Positions 21,810-32,041 of a stretch of 64,000 nucleotides of DNA are shown one piece after another. The stretch is taken from positions 41,550-105,549 of the forward strand of contig JACMQU010000031.1 of assembly GCA_014376805.1 (NCBI GenBank), in the 5' to 3' direction. The notes beneath the pieces are model-generated. The model was not told the DNA's origin and did not search any database. It worked only from the letters and a program-made list of their open reading frames with translations. Position 1 is the first letter of the stretch, and each line of letters begins with the position of its first letter. This DNA is from Bacteroidia bacterium. Lineage in GTDB: Bacteria; Bacteroidota; Bacteroidia; UKL13-3. The position numbers were made by a program, and so were the translations under genes.

Positions 21810-22349
21810 TTACTTAGGATGATTCATACTTTTATTAAATTCTTCTGAAGCGCCATTTCTTTTAGGAATGGAAAGGCTATGCCACTTATCTGATTTCACT
21901 GCTTTGGCAAGATAAACAATCTGCCCAATGTGATAGCTATAATGGGCAATCTGACGGTTGATTGCTTCAAATACCGAGTGTTCTTCACCTCTGATGTGAA
22001 TGATATCACTTAATTGTTTATTGCTTAATGAGTTTAAAGTATCAAACAGGCATTGCCATCCCTGATTCCATAAAATTAATATCTGTTGTTTAGAGAGATT
22101 TTCTTCATCAAATTCAGCATCGCGGTTTCGCCAGTCTTTTTCGCCATCTGTTGTTAAAAAGTTTGTCCACCGGCTTCTCATGTTACCATTCAAGTGTTTT
22201 ATAATAATAAAAATGCTATTACTTTCAGGTTCAGGTTTCCAATAAAAGCCATCTTTTTCAATTTGATCAAGTGCCTTAGAACCTAAGGATTCATATTGTT
22301 TAAAAATACGGATAGCTGAAGATATTGGTTCTGTTCCCGTTTTAGACAT
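21810..22349 (-). CDS. DinB-like / DUF1572 family protein
   Basis: IKHLNGNMRSRWTNFLTTDGEKDWRNRDAEF and AHYSYHIGQIVYLAK: conserved metal-binding His spacing of DinB-like proteins. Confidence 0.82.
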   Translation of the reverse strand: MSKTGTEPISSAIRIFKQYESLGSKALDQIEKDGFYWKPEPESNSIFIIIKHLNGNMRSRWTNFLTTDGEKDWRNRDAEFDEENLSKQQILILWNQGWQCLFDTLNSLSNKQLSDIIHIRGEEHSVFEAINRQIAHYSYHIGQIVYLAKAVKSDKWHSLSIPKRNGASEEFNKSMNHPK

Positions 22350-22503
22350 GGTTGTTTTTTAATTAACTGAATTCAATTTTACATAAATATTTTGTTTGAA
22401 GCCTTATTTTTTTATGTTCATTTTATTCACGGCAAGTTTTTACTTACAGAATAAACTCTTGAATAATTCATGAAATACCTCATAAACACAATGGCTAAAA
22501 ACT

Positions 22504-22511
22504 TACTTTTG
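22504..22511 (+). promoter_or_regulatory. Candidate -7 element (TAnnTTTG) for the E1 dehydrogenase gene, inside the track ORF's N-terminal extension
   Basis: TACTTTTG at 22504-22511; in-frame ATG at 22530 begins the conserved protein. Confidence 0.45.
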
Positions 22512-22529
22512 TGCACTCAATATTGCACA

Positions 22530-24551
22530 ATGATCGTATTTAACCGAAAACAATACAGCAACGAATTCTTGTTAGATTTATATAAATCAATTCTTAAACC
22601 ACGGATGATAGAAGAAAAGATGTTGATTTTGTTGCGGCAGGGACAAGTTAGTAAGTGGTTTAGCGGAATTGGTCAGGAGGCAATAAGCGCAGGCGTGGCT
22701 ATGGCCCTTGAGGCTGATGAATATATATTGCCTTTACACCGTAACCTTGGTGTTTTTACGGGTAGAGGAATTCCATTCGCAAAACTATTTTCACAATGGC
22801 AGGGTAAATTTGATGGTTTCTCGAAAGGCCGCGAACGTTCTTTCCACTTCGGCACCAACCAATACCATATTGTGGGCATGATCTCCCATTTAGGTGCAAT
22901 GCTGGGAGTGGCTGATGGAATAGCATTAGCAGGCTTATTAAAACAGGAGAAGAAAGTAACCGTGGTTTTTAGCGGAGACGGGGGCGCAAGTGAAGGAGAT
23001 TTTCATGAAGCTTTAAATACAGCAGCAGTGTGGCAACTACCGGTTATTTTTTTAATTGAAAACAATGGTTATGGTTTATCTACCCCATCAAATGAGCAGT
23101 TTAAATTTAAAAGTTTTACAGATAAAGGGATAGGTTATGGAATGGAAGCTTATCAGATTGACGGCAACAATATTCTGGAAGTATATGATACCATAAAAAA
23201 CCTGAGTGTATCTCTCAGAAACAAACCACGACCAGTTATTTTAGAGTGCATGACGTTCAGGATGCGGGGTCATGAAGAAGCTTCAGGAACCAAATATGTG
23301 CCACAGGAACTCTTTGAGATGTGGGGCAAAAAAGATCCACACAGTAATTATGAAAACTATCTTAAACAGGAAAATGTATTAACCGATGAAATGATCGGAA
23401 ATTTTAGGGCAGCATTTAAAAAAGAAATTGATAACGGAGTAGAAGAGGTTTTAGCCAAACCTGAAATTGTACCGGATACTGCATATGAAATGGCAGATGT
23501 TTATGTGCCTTTAACCTTACCAAATGAACCTACAAATCATGGAGATCTGCAACATGTAATTATTAAACCGGCAACAGAAAATAAAAGTAAAAAGCGCTAT
23601 GTAGATGCTATCAGTGATGGATTGAAACTAGCTATGCGCAAGCATGATAATTTGGTATTAATGGGACAGGATATTGCCGAATATGGCGGCGTTTTTAAAA
23701 TAACCCAGGGCTTTGTTGAAGAATTTGGTAAAGGAAGGGTGCGCAATACACCTTTATGTGAAAGTGCCATATTAGGTGCCGCTTATGGATTGGCCATTAA
23801 AGGTATGAAGGCAATGGTGGAGATGCAATTTGCCGATTTTGTGAGTGTTGGGTTCAACCAGATTGTAAACAACCTTGCCAAAAGTTATTATCGCTGGGGG
23901 CAGCCAGCAGATGTAGTGGTACGCATGCCAACAGGTGCCGGCGTGGGTGCGGGTCCGTTCCATTCACAAAGTAATGAGGCCTGGTTCTTTCATGTGCCCG
24001 GTTTAAAAATTGTTTACCCTGCTACTCCCGCTGATGCTAAAGGATTATTAACAGCAGCTATAAATGATCCAAATCCGGTATTGTATTTTGAACACAAAGT
24101 ATTATACAGAATGGTGGAACTGGAAGAAGAAGTATATGACGATTATTACATGTTGGATATAGGTAAAGCAAAGCAGGTGAGAAGCGGAAATGAAGTGAGT
24201 ATTATAACTTACGGTGCCGGTGTGCACTGGGCTGTAAATTATGTTAAAGAGACAAAAACAGATGCCGATATCATTGACCTCAGAACACTTCTACCGTGGG
24301 ATAAAGCCGCTGTAGAAGAAAGCGTAAAAAAAACCGGAAAGGCCATTATTTTGCACGAAGACACGTTAACGGGAGGCATTGGTGCAGAAATAGCAGCGCA
24401 TATTGCAGAACATTGTTTTCAGTATTTAGATGCACCTGTAATCAGAACAGGCAGCCTTGATAGTCCGGTGCCTTTTAATATAAATCTTGAACAAAATTAC
24501 CTTCCTAAAGAACGTTTTAAAACAGCACTCAAAAACCTGTTAAAGTTCTAG
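22530..24551 (+). CDS. Fused alpha-beta E1 component of 2-oxo acid dehydrogenase (ThDP-dependent; 2-oxoisovalerate/pyruvate dehydrogenase type); track ORF starts at 22470
   Basis: E1-alpha: GQEAISAGVAMAL...VVFSGDGGASEGDFHEALNTAAVWQLPVIFLIENNGYGLSTP; E1-beta: LMGQDIAEYGGVFKITQGFVEEFGKGRVRNTPLCESAILGAAYG...HSQSNEAWFFHVPGLKIVYPATPADAKGLL. Confidence 0.93.
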   Translation: MIVFNRKQYSNEFLLDLYKSILKPRMIEEKMLILLRQGQVSKWFSGIGQEAISAGVAMALEADEYILPLHRNLGVFTGRGIPFAKLFSQWQGKFDGFSKGRERSFHFGTNQYHIVGMISHLGAMLGVADGIALAGLLKQEKKVTVVFSGDGGASEGDFHEALNTAAVWQLPVIFLIENNGYGLSTPSNEQFKFKSFTDKGIGYGMEAYQIDGNNILEVYDTIKNLSVSLRNKPRPVILECMTFRMRGHEEASGTKYVPQELFEMWGKKDPHSNYENYLKQENVLTDEMIGNFRAAFKKEIDNGVEEVLAKPEIVPDTAYEMADVYVPLTLPNEPTNHGDLQHVIIKPATENKSKKRYVDAISDGLKLAMRKHDNLVLMGQDIAEYGGVFKITQGFVEEFGKGRVRNTPLCESAILGAAYGLAIKGMKAMVEMQFADFVSVGFNQIVNNLAKSYYRWGQPADVVVRMPTGAGVGAGPFHSQSNEAWFFHVPGLKIVYPATPADAKGLLTAAINDPNPVLYFEHKVLYRMVELEEEVYDDYYMLDIGKAKQVRSGNEVSIITYGAGVHWAVNYVKETKTDADIIDLRTLLPWDKAAVEESVKKTGKAIILHEDTLTGGIGAEIAAHIAEHCFQYLDAPVIRTGSLDSPVPFNINLEQNYLPKERFKTALKNLLKF

Positions 24552-24751
24552 TAAGATAAGTTGTCATAAACTAAATCTGCTGCAATTATTTTTTTAAATC
24601 GCTAAACAAATAAATTGCTTAAGCAACGGTTTTTACATTATTACAAGGCTATACTTATACATCAAAACAAAAACTATTTTTATCGTTGAGTGCTTACTTG
24701 TTAAAAATAAAAATCATCAATGAAATAACTCATATTTCGTAGTTAAGAAAA

Positions 24752-25651
24752 TTATTTAACCAGGAATTTCTCTATCGCATCCAGGTAATTTACAAAGCCA
24801 AAAGCAGCTGGTACCTCACCATGGTCTGCACCATTAATGCGGTGCGCTTCTTTATAGCTTCCGGTATAATTTTTATATACAACTTCACCATGTGTATTAA
24901 TGCCAAGAAAATTATCGTTAACACCATGAATCCAAAAGAATGGCTGTTTTACTTTTTTTATTTCTTCTGCATTATCAATTTTCAGATTTGTTACAAAACT
25001 GCCAGGCATATTTAAAGCGGCGCCATCCGCAACCATAACTGCAGCACTTGCAAAAGGAGCCTCCAGCAGCAATTTAGCAGGAGTTAAAACAGTAGGATTT
25101 GCAGTTAATTCTGTTGCAGGTGCTGAGCCCATACTAAAGCCATACAGCATTAAACAGTTCTTTTGTATACCCTTTTCTTTCAGCCATTGTAAGGCGGCAT
25201 TTACATCTGCATATAATCCATTTTCTGTTGGTGAGCCCTCAGATAAACCGTATCCCCTATAATCTACCATCATTACTCCATACCTGTGTTTAACTCCCAC
25301 ATTTGCCAGTAATTTTGCCCGCTGCCAGTAAAAATCCATGTGCCATTTATTTCCATGACAATACATAATTACGGTATCAGTTGTTATCCTGTTTATATCT
25401 CCAAGATACAATGCATAGATCTTGTATGATTTACTATCATCCGGTCCTTTCGAATCTAATGTAAGTCGATGGATCATACTATCCTGTATTTTATAAGAAG
25501 GATCCAACCTGAAATCTGTTGTGCCGGTATAATTATCCAGTTTATATTCAGTAATTTTTTCAGACAGGTTATAGAGGTTACTGTCTAAACGCAAACATGC
25601 TGCCTCAGATAAAAGCAAAATGAATAAAAACAGGTATGAGAATTTTTTCAT
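24752..25651 (-). CDS. Alpha/beta hydrolase lipoprotein
   Basis: Lipobox-like LLSEAAC; YCHGNKWHMDFYWQRAK, VDYRGYGLSEG, YGFSMGSAPA, GADHGEVP. Confidence 0.85.
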   Translation of the reverse strand: MKKFSYLFLFILLLSEAACLRLDSNLYNLSEKITEYKLDNYTGTTDFRLDPSYKIQDSMIHRLTLDSKGPDDSKSYKIYALYLGDINRITTDTVIMYCHGNKWHMDFYWQRAKLLANVGVKHRYGVMMVDYRGYGLSEGSPTENGLYADVNAALQWLKEKGIQKNCLMLYGFSMGSAPATELTANPTVLTPAKLLLEAPFASAAVMVADGAALNMPGSFVTNLKIDNAEEIKKVKQPFFWIHGVNDNFLGINTHGEVVYKNYTGSYKEAHRINGADHGEVPAAFGFVNYLDAIEKFLVK

Positions 25652-25653
25652 GA

Positions 25654-26316
25654 TTAGAATTTACGGATAAGGTTCAGATAAACACCAACGGCACCTTTAT
25701 TGTTGATCCCCATATAATCTGGTGCATTTGGCGTATTTTTTATGTCACTCATTACATATTTAAACTCCACGTTATAACTCCACTTATCCCGCGTATAAAC
25801 AATACCAAGATGTGGATTTACAAATATAAATGTTGATTGCGTTTCCTTGTGCGGGCGAATTTTACTCAGCTCAAACCAATTGGCAATACCGCCATATATA
25901 AAATATTTTTTTCCTAAACCTTTATATATATTCAAATCAATTTCCGGCCATATTTTTGTATTCCATTGCCATCTGTCTACAGCAAAATTAAGTACTGGAT
26001 TTATACTGATCCCAAAATCTTTCTCTTCGTTTTTATACAGTTGCTGACAGATACCGATATCGGTTTGAAACACCCCGAAAAGTAAAGCTGTAGTGTGTAC
26101 ACTACCGAAAAAGGTTGTACGCTCGGTTATACCCTTTGCATAAGCAATACTTGTTAATGGCAGCGGCATCGGTGTTGAACCCAAATAAACTAAGGGTCCG
26201 CCAAAATTAAATGACATCATTTGTTCTCCTTTTGCCAAAGGCTTTACAATACGAGTAGGTGCGCATGCATACAGGAAAGAAAAAAAAACAATTGCTGTAA
26301 AAATTTTAATGTTCAT
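25654..26316 (-). CDS. Putative outer-membrane beta-barrel lipoprotein of unknown function
   Basis: Lipobox FLYACAP, alternating aromatic beta-strand pattern, terminal ...VYLNLIRKF; 2 bp from the hydrolase gene. Confidence 0.6.
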   Translation of the reverse strand: MNIKIFTAIVFFSFLYACAPTRIVKPLAKGEQMMSFNFGGPLVYLGSTPMPLPLTSIAYAKGITERTTFFGSVHTTALLFGVFQTDIGICQQLYKNEEKDFGISINPVLNFAVDRWQWNTKIWPEIDLNIYKGLGKKYFIYGGIANWFELSKIRPHKETQSTFIFVNPHLGIVYTRDKWSYNVEFKYVMSDIKNTPNAPDYMGINNKGAVGVYLNLIRKF

Positions 26317-26672
26317 AATTTAAAATAATGGTAAATTTAATAAACCTTATTTCAAATCCGAACGAATTACTTATTTTTTAAAGAATAACAATTAACCTGC
26401 AATTGTTAACCTGTAAGACAAAAAAAAATTAAGAACAAAAACAGTAGAATTAATAGTTGTATTTATAATGCGTATAACTAAATTTATTTACTTTTTGTAC
26501 TTGCCTTAATTGGATCAAACCGAAGAGTTAACACATTGGTTTAAGCAAAACTGATAAGGTATAATTTAACTTAAAAGAAAATGCCATAAGGCAGTAGGAT
26601 CAAACAAAAATCAACTTAATTTAAAATATATTATTTTATAAAAAAAGTCTTTAACAATAAAAAAAATATTAT

Positions 26673-27302
26673 TTATACAAGTTTTTTCACAATAGAATAA
26701 TGAGTAAGTTCTGCATTGTTTTTAAAGTTCATTTTTTCGAGTATGCGGGCACGATAGGTGCTAATTGTGTTAACACTTAAAGAGAACACTTTGGCTATTT
26801 CAGAAACAGTTTTGCCGGAAGCAATTAATTTAAGAACATCAAACTCGCGGTTCGATAAATTTTCATGTAATTCTTTATCTGTGTTCTGGTCGAGACTTTC
26901 GGCAAGTTTTTCAGCTACGTTAACAGAAATATAGCGTCTTCCACCCAGAATTTGTTTAACTGCTTTTACAAGTTCATCTGCTACACTTTCTTTAGTGAGA
27001 TAACCAGATGCACCAGATTTTAAAACACGCAGTGCATATTGATCTTCCGGGTGCATACTTAAAATGAGCACGGGAAGTTTGGGATACTCTTCCTTTAATT
27101 GTTTGAGTGATTCGAGTCCGCTCCTACCAGGCATAGAAATATCACTTATAACGATATCAAACCTTTCTGCATGTACTTTTTTTATCAGTTCATTACCATC
27201 AGCCGCTTCATGTATATCAGCATTATGAAACTCTTCTGCAATGATTTGCTTCAATCCCTTTCTAACCACATCATGGTCATCAGCTATTAACACCCTTATC
27301 AT
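26673..27302 (-). CDS. NarL/FixJ-family response regulator (REC + LuxR HTH)
   Basis: MIRVLIADDHDVVRKGLKQII...VISDISMPGRSGLE...LSNREFDVLKLIASGKTVSEIAKVFSLSVNTISTYRARILEKM. Confidence 0.96.
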   Translation of the reverse strand: MIRVLIADDHDVVRKGLKQIIAEEFHNADIHEAADGNELIKKVHAERFDIVISDISMPGRSGLESLKQLKEEYPKLPVLILSMHPEDQYALRVLKSGASGYLTKESVADELVKAVKQILGGRRYISVNVAEKLAESLDQNTDKELHENLSNREFDVLKLIASGKTVSEIAKVFSLSVNTISTYRARILEKMNFKNNAELTHYSIVKKLV

Positions 27303-27320
27303 TACCTGTTTATTTATTTA

Positions 27321-28568
27321 TTATTGGGTTAACAATGGAACAACCAGAATGGATGTGGTTCCTTTATTTTTGGCACTCTCTATATAAAGTTCACCACCTA
27401 TCATAAATGCCCGCTCCTTCATTCCAATTAAACCCAGTGTCTTTTTTTCACTCACTTCATTCTGATCAAATCCCTGTCCGTCATCAACAATTGTCATAAC
27501 CAGATTTTTATTAATTAATTCAAAAGTAGTAATAATTTCTGAGGCATGGGCATGCCTGGCAATGTTAGTTAGGGTTTCCTGAAATATTCTGAAAATGCCG
27601 GTGGCAATGTTTTTTGAGAAAGGCAGTTCTTCCACATTATTATTAAATATACTTCTTATTCCGGAGCGTTTCTGATACTCCTCATTTTGCCATTCCAAAG
27701 CTGCTATCAAGCCCAGATCATCCAGTATATCGGGACGTAATTCTGTTGAAATTCTTCTAACTGAACTAATAGTCTGATCTATTAAGGATAGCATACCATT
27801 CAGCTTCATTTTTGTTGGCTCATCATGCCCTATTCTTTTATTTATCCAGGCCACATCCATTTTTAAACCGGTTAATTGCTGTCCCAGTTCATCATGAATT
27901 TCTCGTGCAATGGTTGTTCGTTCGTTTTCGCGGATATTTTGCAGATAGGCAGAGAGACTTCTAAGTTGTTCATTTTTTCTTAGAATTTCTTCTTTAGATT
28001 TTTTTATCTCTTCACTTGCATGATTTAATTTTGTAATATTCAACTGTCGTTCAATGGCAAAACGAATCACTCTTTCCAAGGTGCGGCTATCACTATCTCC
28101 TTTAATAAGATAATCCTGTGCACCTTCTCTTAATGCATTCATGGCTCCCTTTTCATCATGCATACCAGTAAGCACAATTATTGGGTTATCCGGAAAAAAA
28201 TTACGGATTGTTTTTACGGTATCAATTCCATAACAATCAGGCAAGGTGAGATCAAGTATAATTATAGAAATATTTTTTTTTGAAACTACATAGGCAATAG
28301 CTTCATTTAAAGTAGTAGCAAGCAACAAAGATTTTGCAGGAATTTTTATCTCTTCCAGCATAATTTTTATCAGTTCCATATCACCTATATTATCTTCTAC
28401 TAATAATATATGTGAATCTTTTTCCATAAAGCTTGATTTTAATCCCGGATCCCGCATAGGTTTAACAACATTTACATATACTTTATCAATACTATTTATC
28501 GACTTAATGAATGATCCAATTTCAAGATTCATATTTGCGAATTTAGTGAAATGTAATTTGTTACTCAT
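27321..28568 (-). CDS. Hybrid signalling protein: N-terminal REC + HisKA_3/HATPase histidine kinase
   Basis: ILLVEDNIGDMELIKIML...IIILDLTLPDCYG; HisKA_3 ERTTIAREIHDELGQQLTGLKMDVAWI; HATPase IFRIFQETLTNIARHAHASE...VDDGQGFD...GLIGMKERAFMIGG. Confidence 0.92.
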   Translation of the reverse strand: MSNKLHFTKFANMNLEIGSFIKSINSIDKVYVNVVKPMRDPGLKSSFMEKDSHILLVEDNIGDMELIKIMLEEIKIPAKSLLLATTLNEAIAYVVSKKNISIIILDLTLPDCYGIDTVKTIRNFFPDNPIIVLTGMHDEKGAMNALREGAQDYLIKGDSDSRTLERVIRFAIERQLNITKLNHASEEIKKSKEEILRKNEQLRSLSAYLQNIRENERTTIAREIHDELGQQLTGLKMDVAWINKRIGHDEPTKMKLNGMLSLIDQTISSVRRISTELRPDILDDLGLIAALEWQNEEYQKRSGIRSIFNNNVEELPFSKNIATGIFRIFQETLTNIARHAHASEIITTFELINKNLVMTIVDDGQGFDQNEVSEKKTLGLIGMKERAFMIGGELYIESAKNKGTTSILVVPLLTQ

Positions 28569-28612
28569 CGTAATTTTAATTTAATTTTAAATACTTAACC
28601 ACATTTAATAAA

Positions 28613-29623
28613 TTAAAGATCAGGACATTTTAATAATTTGCTCCTGTTACTTCTATGAGATTTAGTTTTGATTTGAAATACCATCGATAGCTCGTGAGAT
28701 CCTCCCATTGAGGTGCGGGATTTTGAAATGGTGGCATCATAGCTATAGCCTACCTTAAAAGCAGGCAGGCGCAAACCTACCAATAAAATAACAGCATCTG
28801 AATTTCGGGATGTTTGCCTAAGCCAGGCGCCAACTGTGAGTATTTGTTTTTTTAAATATAACCCTAAGTTCACCTGATAGAAATTCTGTTGTTGCATAAA
28901 TAAGATGTTGGGCGATAGAATCACCTTTTCTTCTTTATGACGTGAATGACTCATATACAGGTTGACACCGCCGTGCACTGTAGAGCGGCGTGGCAGCATT
29001 ACGGGCATATTAGTACCATCAACCACATTTAAAAACGACTGATTTGGCTGTAGCATATTATGCACCGCAATTCCACCATAGAACCCATTACTATAGGCAA
29101 GAATTCCGCAAGCCAGATTAGTAAAAGCAGTACCTTGAAAATTAAGATTTCTCAAATCATCTGAAGGCAAACCAGTAAAGCCTGCCATTTCATTTAACTG
29201 ATCTCCAAACCTCAACCTGCTAACATCATAACTTCTTTGTACAATAGATGCCTGAATTGCTGCATTAACTGCCAGATTTCGGTTCACCTGCATGTTATAG
29301 GCATAAATGCCACTCACACTTATCGTTTGTAAAAAACCATCGCCTGCCTGATCATAACTCACCAGTAAACCTAATCCACCATTAAATTTAGGTACGTTGC
29401 CATCTATAGAAAAAACCGTTGTTTTATAGTTGTTTTTTAAAGCTGTGTATTGATTTCGTATGCTGCTGCTCAGCCTGAGTTTTTTACCTTCACCTGCAAA
29501 AGCAGGATTTGTATAAAGTTGTGATGAATAGAACTGACTTAGCTGAGGATCCTGGGCCCACAGAGAATTGCCTGTTAAAACCGAAATAGTCATAAATAAA
29601 ATTCTGTGTATCGCTTTTTTCAT
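28613..29623 (-). CDS. Type IX secretion system membrane protein, PorP/SprF family
   Basis: QDPQLSQFYSSQLYTNPAFAGEGKKLRLSSSIRNQY...FSIDGNV...GGLGLLVSYDQAGDG...FKVGYSYDATISKS; classic PorP/SprF start and repeat of GLRLPAFKVGYSYD. Confidence 0.93.
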   Translation of the reverse strand: MKKAIHRILFMTISVLTGNSLWAQDPQLSQFYSSQLYTNPAFAGEGKKLRLSSSIRNQYTALKNNYKTTVFSIDGNVPKFNGGLGLLVSYDQAGDGFLQTISVSGIYAYNMQVNRNLAVNAAIQASIVQRSYDVSRLRFGDQLNEMAGFTGLPSDDLRNLNFQGTAFTNLACGILAYSNGFYGGIAVHNMLQPNQSFLNVVDGTNMPVMLPRRSTVHGGVNLYMSHSRHKEEKVILSPNILFMQQQNFYQVNLGLYLKKQILTVGAWLRQTSRNSDAVILLVGLRLPAFKVGYSYDATISKSRTSMGGSHELSMVFQIKTKSHRSNRSKLLKCPDL

Positions 29624-29694
29624 ATGGTGCTGTTGCTATTCTATAGCTGTTATATAAAGCTTTATAAGTGCTCTTGACTAGCCCCCTGCTCTGG

Positions 29695-31986
29695 TTAATG
29701 AAAGTAATTATCCTTTGTTGTAAATGAACATCCCGATGTCATATTCACATACCGCAAAGCATAGGAGCCGGGTGTTATAAGGTTAATTGAATTACCTTCA
29801 TCCTTTATCTGGTTGCCGTTATATATCCATTCATATTTAATCTGATCTACTTTCACAGCATTCAGCATCGTACCTTTTTCATCTTTAAATACAAGCGGAT
29901 AAGTTCGTGGTGTACCTTTTCTTAAGGTAAAGCCGGAGGTAGCCTTTTCCGGATGAACAAACGGATCGGTGCCAACTACCCTTATTTTGTATTTTCCGGC
30001 CGGTAAACTGTCAGGTATCATGTATTCCATATTCCCCTCTTTTAAGTCAGAATGCAGAAGTACATTTCCATTATTAAAACTTTGGTTATCGAGCGTTAAC
30101 TGCAGTACTGCATGATTTGTTTTTCCAACCTGCCCGGTAAATTTAAAAGACAAACTAATTTTATCACCATGACAATAGGTATCTTTAATATCCCAGTTAA
30201 CGTAAAAGCCAGGCGTAAACTGTTCTGTTTGTAACTGATGGATATTATTTTCATTATTTACCAAAAACAACAATCCGGGATGCAGGAAAACAGTGTTAAA
30301 TTTTGCGGCTCCTTCATTAATTTTCGTCCATTCAATGCCTTCATGCGGATGAAAATAAATATCCCCGCTTTTAGTTAATACATAAAAACCTGTTGAATCA
30401 GCTTCCAATGAAATAATTGCTGAATCTAATAAGCCAAGGTTCATAGATGAATAGGTTTTTCCTTCATCATTTGTTTTCATTACACCTTTTTCAACCGATG
30501 AAATAAGTAAGGCATTGCAATGCTTTTTAAAATGGGCAATCCCCGTAATATGTTCTATAAATCCACTGCCGGCATATTCTTCCCACTTATCTTTTTTCAA
30601 ATCTTTTTTGTACACTCCTGAATTTGAAACCGTATAAAGTATCCCGTTATAGTTTCTCAGAAGGTATGTTGAAGAGGTAAGTAAACCCTCATTGATGACC
30701 GTAACCTTTGGATCATGATCAGCTATTTTGCCAATTTTTACTTTAAACATTCCTCTTTCGGAAGAACTAATATAAAGGCACCGGTCTAATAAAAGAATGG
30801 AGTTACACTCTATACCTATAAGATCCTTATTTATGTAAAAGCCAGAAGTGCTCACGTTAAAAGTAAGTAAACCATTCTCACAAGCAATAAAAATTTCCTG
30901 CCCGCTTTGTACTGCTGAATACATTTTTCCGGAAGCATCAGAAAGGTCAAAAAAAGTTTGTCCATTTCCTCCCTTTTTAAATACAAGACCTTCCGTTGTT
31001 ATGATAAAATCCTGATCAATACCCCCAATGAAATCAATAATATTATAGGATTTAATCTGACTTCCAATGTTGAGGGTGTTTTTTGTATTCATTTGATAAT
31101 AGATACACTGACCTTCCGCATCATTATACAATAAATTTCCGTTATCAAGTAATCTCACATTATAAATATCATCGCTCAAAACATCTATGTTTACTTTAGT
31201 TGCCAGATCAAAAGCAAAAATACCACCCGAATTTTTGTAAAAAAGTTTGTTGTTATAAAACCCCAGGATTCCGGTAATAGAGTCGGCCACATTTATTTCA
31301 TTATGCTTATCAATGCCTGTACTCAGAATTTTGAGGTTATTATTGATCAGATAAAAAATGGTATTATTTAAACCATACATATCCTTCACATAAAATACTG
31401 AATCAATTTTTACTATTTTTATATATTTATTTTCTTTGGATAATTTATACAAAAAATTATTTGCACAAACAGCATAAATATCTTCACCTTTTATCATCAT
31501 TTTAATAGGGAAGGGCGATTTGATAAAAGATTGATCTTTTAAGTTCATTAAACCATCAAAAAATATAACTTTTGTTTCATCACCGGCAGAGATGATGCCC
31601 TTTATGTACCGGTCCTTAAAATTATTAATCAGTTTCCATTCCTGTTTGTAGTTGTTATAAACAAATACATCATGATCATTCCATGCATACATATTGGCAG
31701 CATCCTTAAAAATACCGCTGATATTTGTTTTTTCATTCTTATTTCCACTTGCCTTATTTTGTTGAATATTTAAGCAATACAACCTGTTATTTTTACCCAG
31801 TACAAATAAATTATCATCCAGCATCTGTGCATCTTTTAAAATTAGCGATTGCGGTGTTTGATGCTGTGTACCCGACAGTACTGATGCTTTTGAAACATTC
31901 AATAAAGCAACAGCGATGATAAAAATAATAGCAATTATTCTGATAAAAATACCTGCTGCGCAAAATCTGGTATAAAGTAAATTCAT
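29695..31986 (-). CDS. Secreted protein with beta-propeller-like repeats and C-terminal Ig-like segments, function unknown
   Basis: Signal/TM N-terminus; repeated FFDGLMNL / IFYLINNNLKIL / GILYTVSNSGVYKKDLKKDKWEEY / VLTKSGDIYFHPHEGIEWTKI propeller-type strands; C-term YEWIYNGNQIKDEGNSINLITPGSYALRYVNMTSGC. Confidence 0.65.
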   Translation of the reverse strand: MNLLYTRFCAAGIFIRIIAIIFIIAVALLNVSKASVLSGTQHQTPQSLILKDAQMLDDNLFVLGKNNRLYCLNIQQNKASGNKNEKTNISGIFKDAANMYAWNDHDVFVYNNYKQEWKLINNFKDRYIKGIISAGDETKVIFFDGLMNLKDQSFIKSPFPIKMMIKGEDIYAVCANNFLYKLSKENKYIKIVKIDSVFYVKDMYGLNNTIFYLINNNLKILSTGIDKHNEINVADSITGILGFYNNKLFYKNSGGIFAFDLATKVNIDVLSDDIYNVRLLDNGNLLYNDAEGQCIYYQMNTKNTLNIGSQIKSYNIIDFIGGIDQDFIITTEGLVFKKGGNGQTFFDLSDASGKMYSAVQSGQEIFIACENGLLTFNVSTSGFYINKDLIGIECNSILLLDRCLYISSSERGMFKVKIGKIADHDPKVTVINEGLLTSSTYLLRNYNGILYTVSNSGVYKKDLKKDKWEEYAGSGFIEHITGIAHFKKHCNALLISSVEKGVMKTNDEGKTYSSMNLGLLDSAIISLEADSTGFYVLTKSGDIYFHPHEGIEWTKINEGAAKFNTVFLHPGLLFLVNNENNIHQLQTEQFTPGFYVNWDIKDTYCHGDKISLSFKFTGQVGKTNHAVLQLTLDNQSFNNGNVLLHSDLKEGNMEYMIPDSLPAGKYKIRVVGTDPFVHPEKATSGFTLRKGTPRTYPLVFKDEKGTMLNAVKVDQIKYEWIYNGNQIKDEGNSINLITPGSYALRYVNMTSGCSFTTKDNYFH

Positions 31987-32041
31987 ATTCTTATTTTTAT
32001 TTTTTGTAAAACAATAGAGCCTTAAAAGCTAAACATTGATA

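Noticed and set aside
24615-24626. 12-bp palindrome TTGCTTAAGCAA
   Set aside because: Single short AT-rich palindrome in an intergenic region; too likely by chance without other copies.
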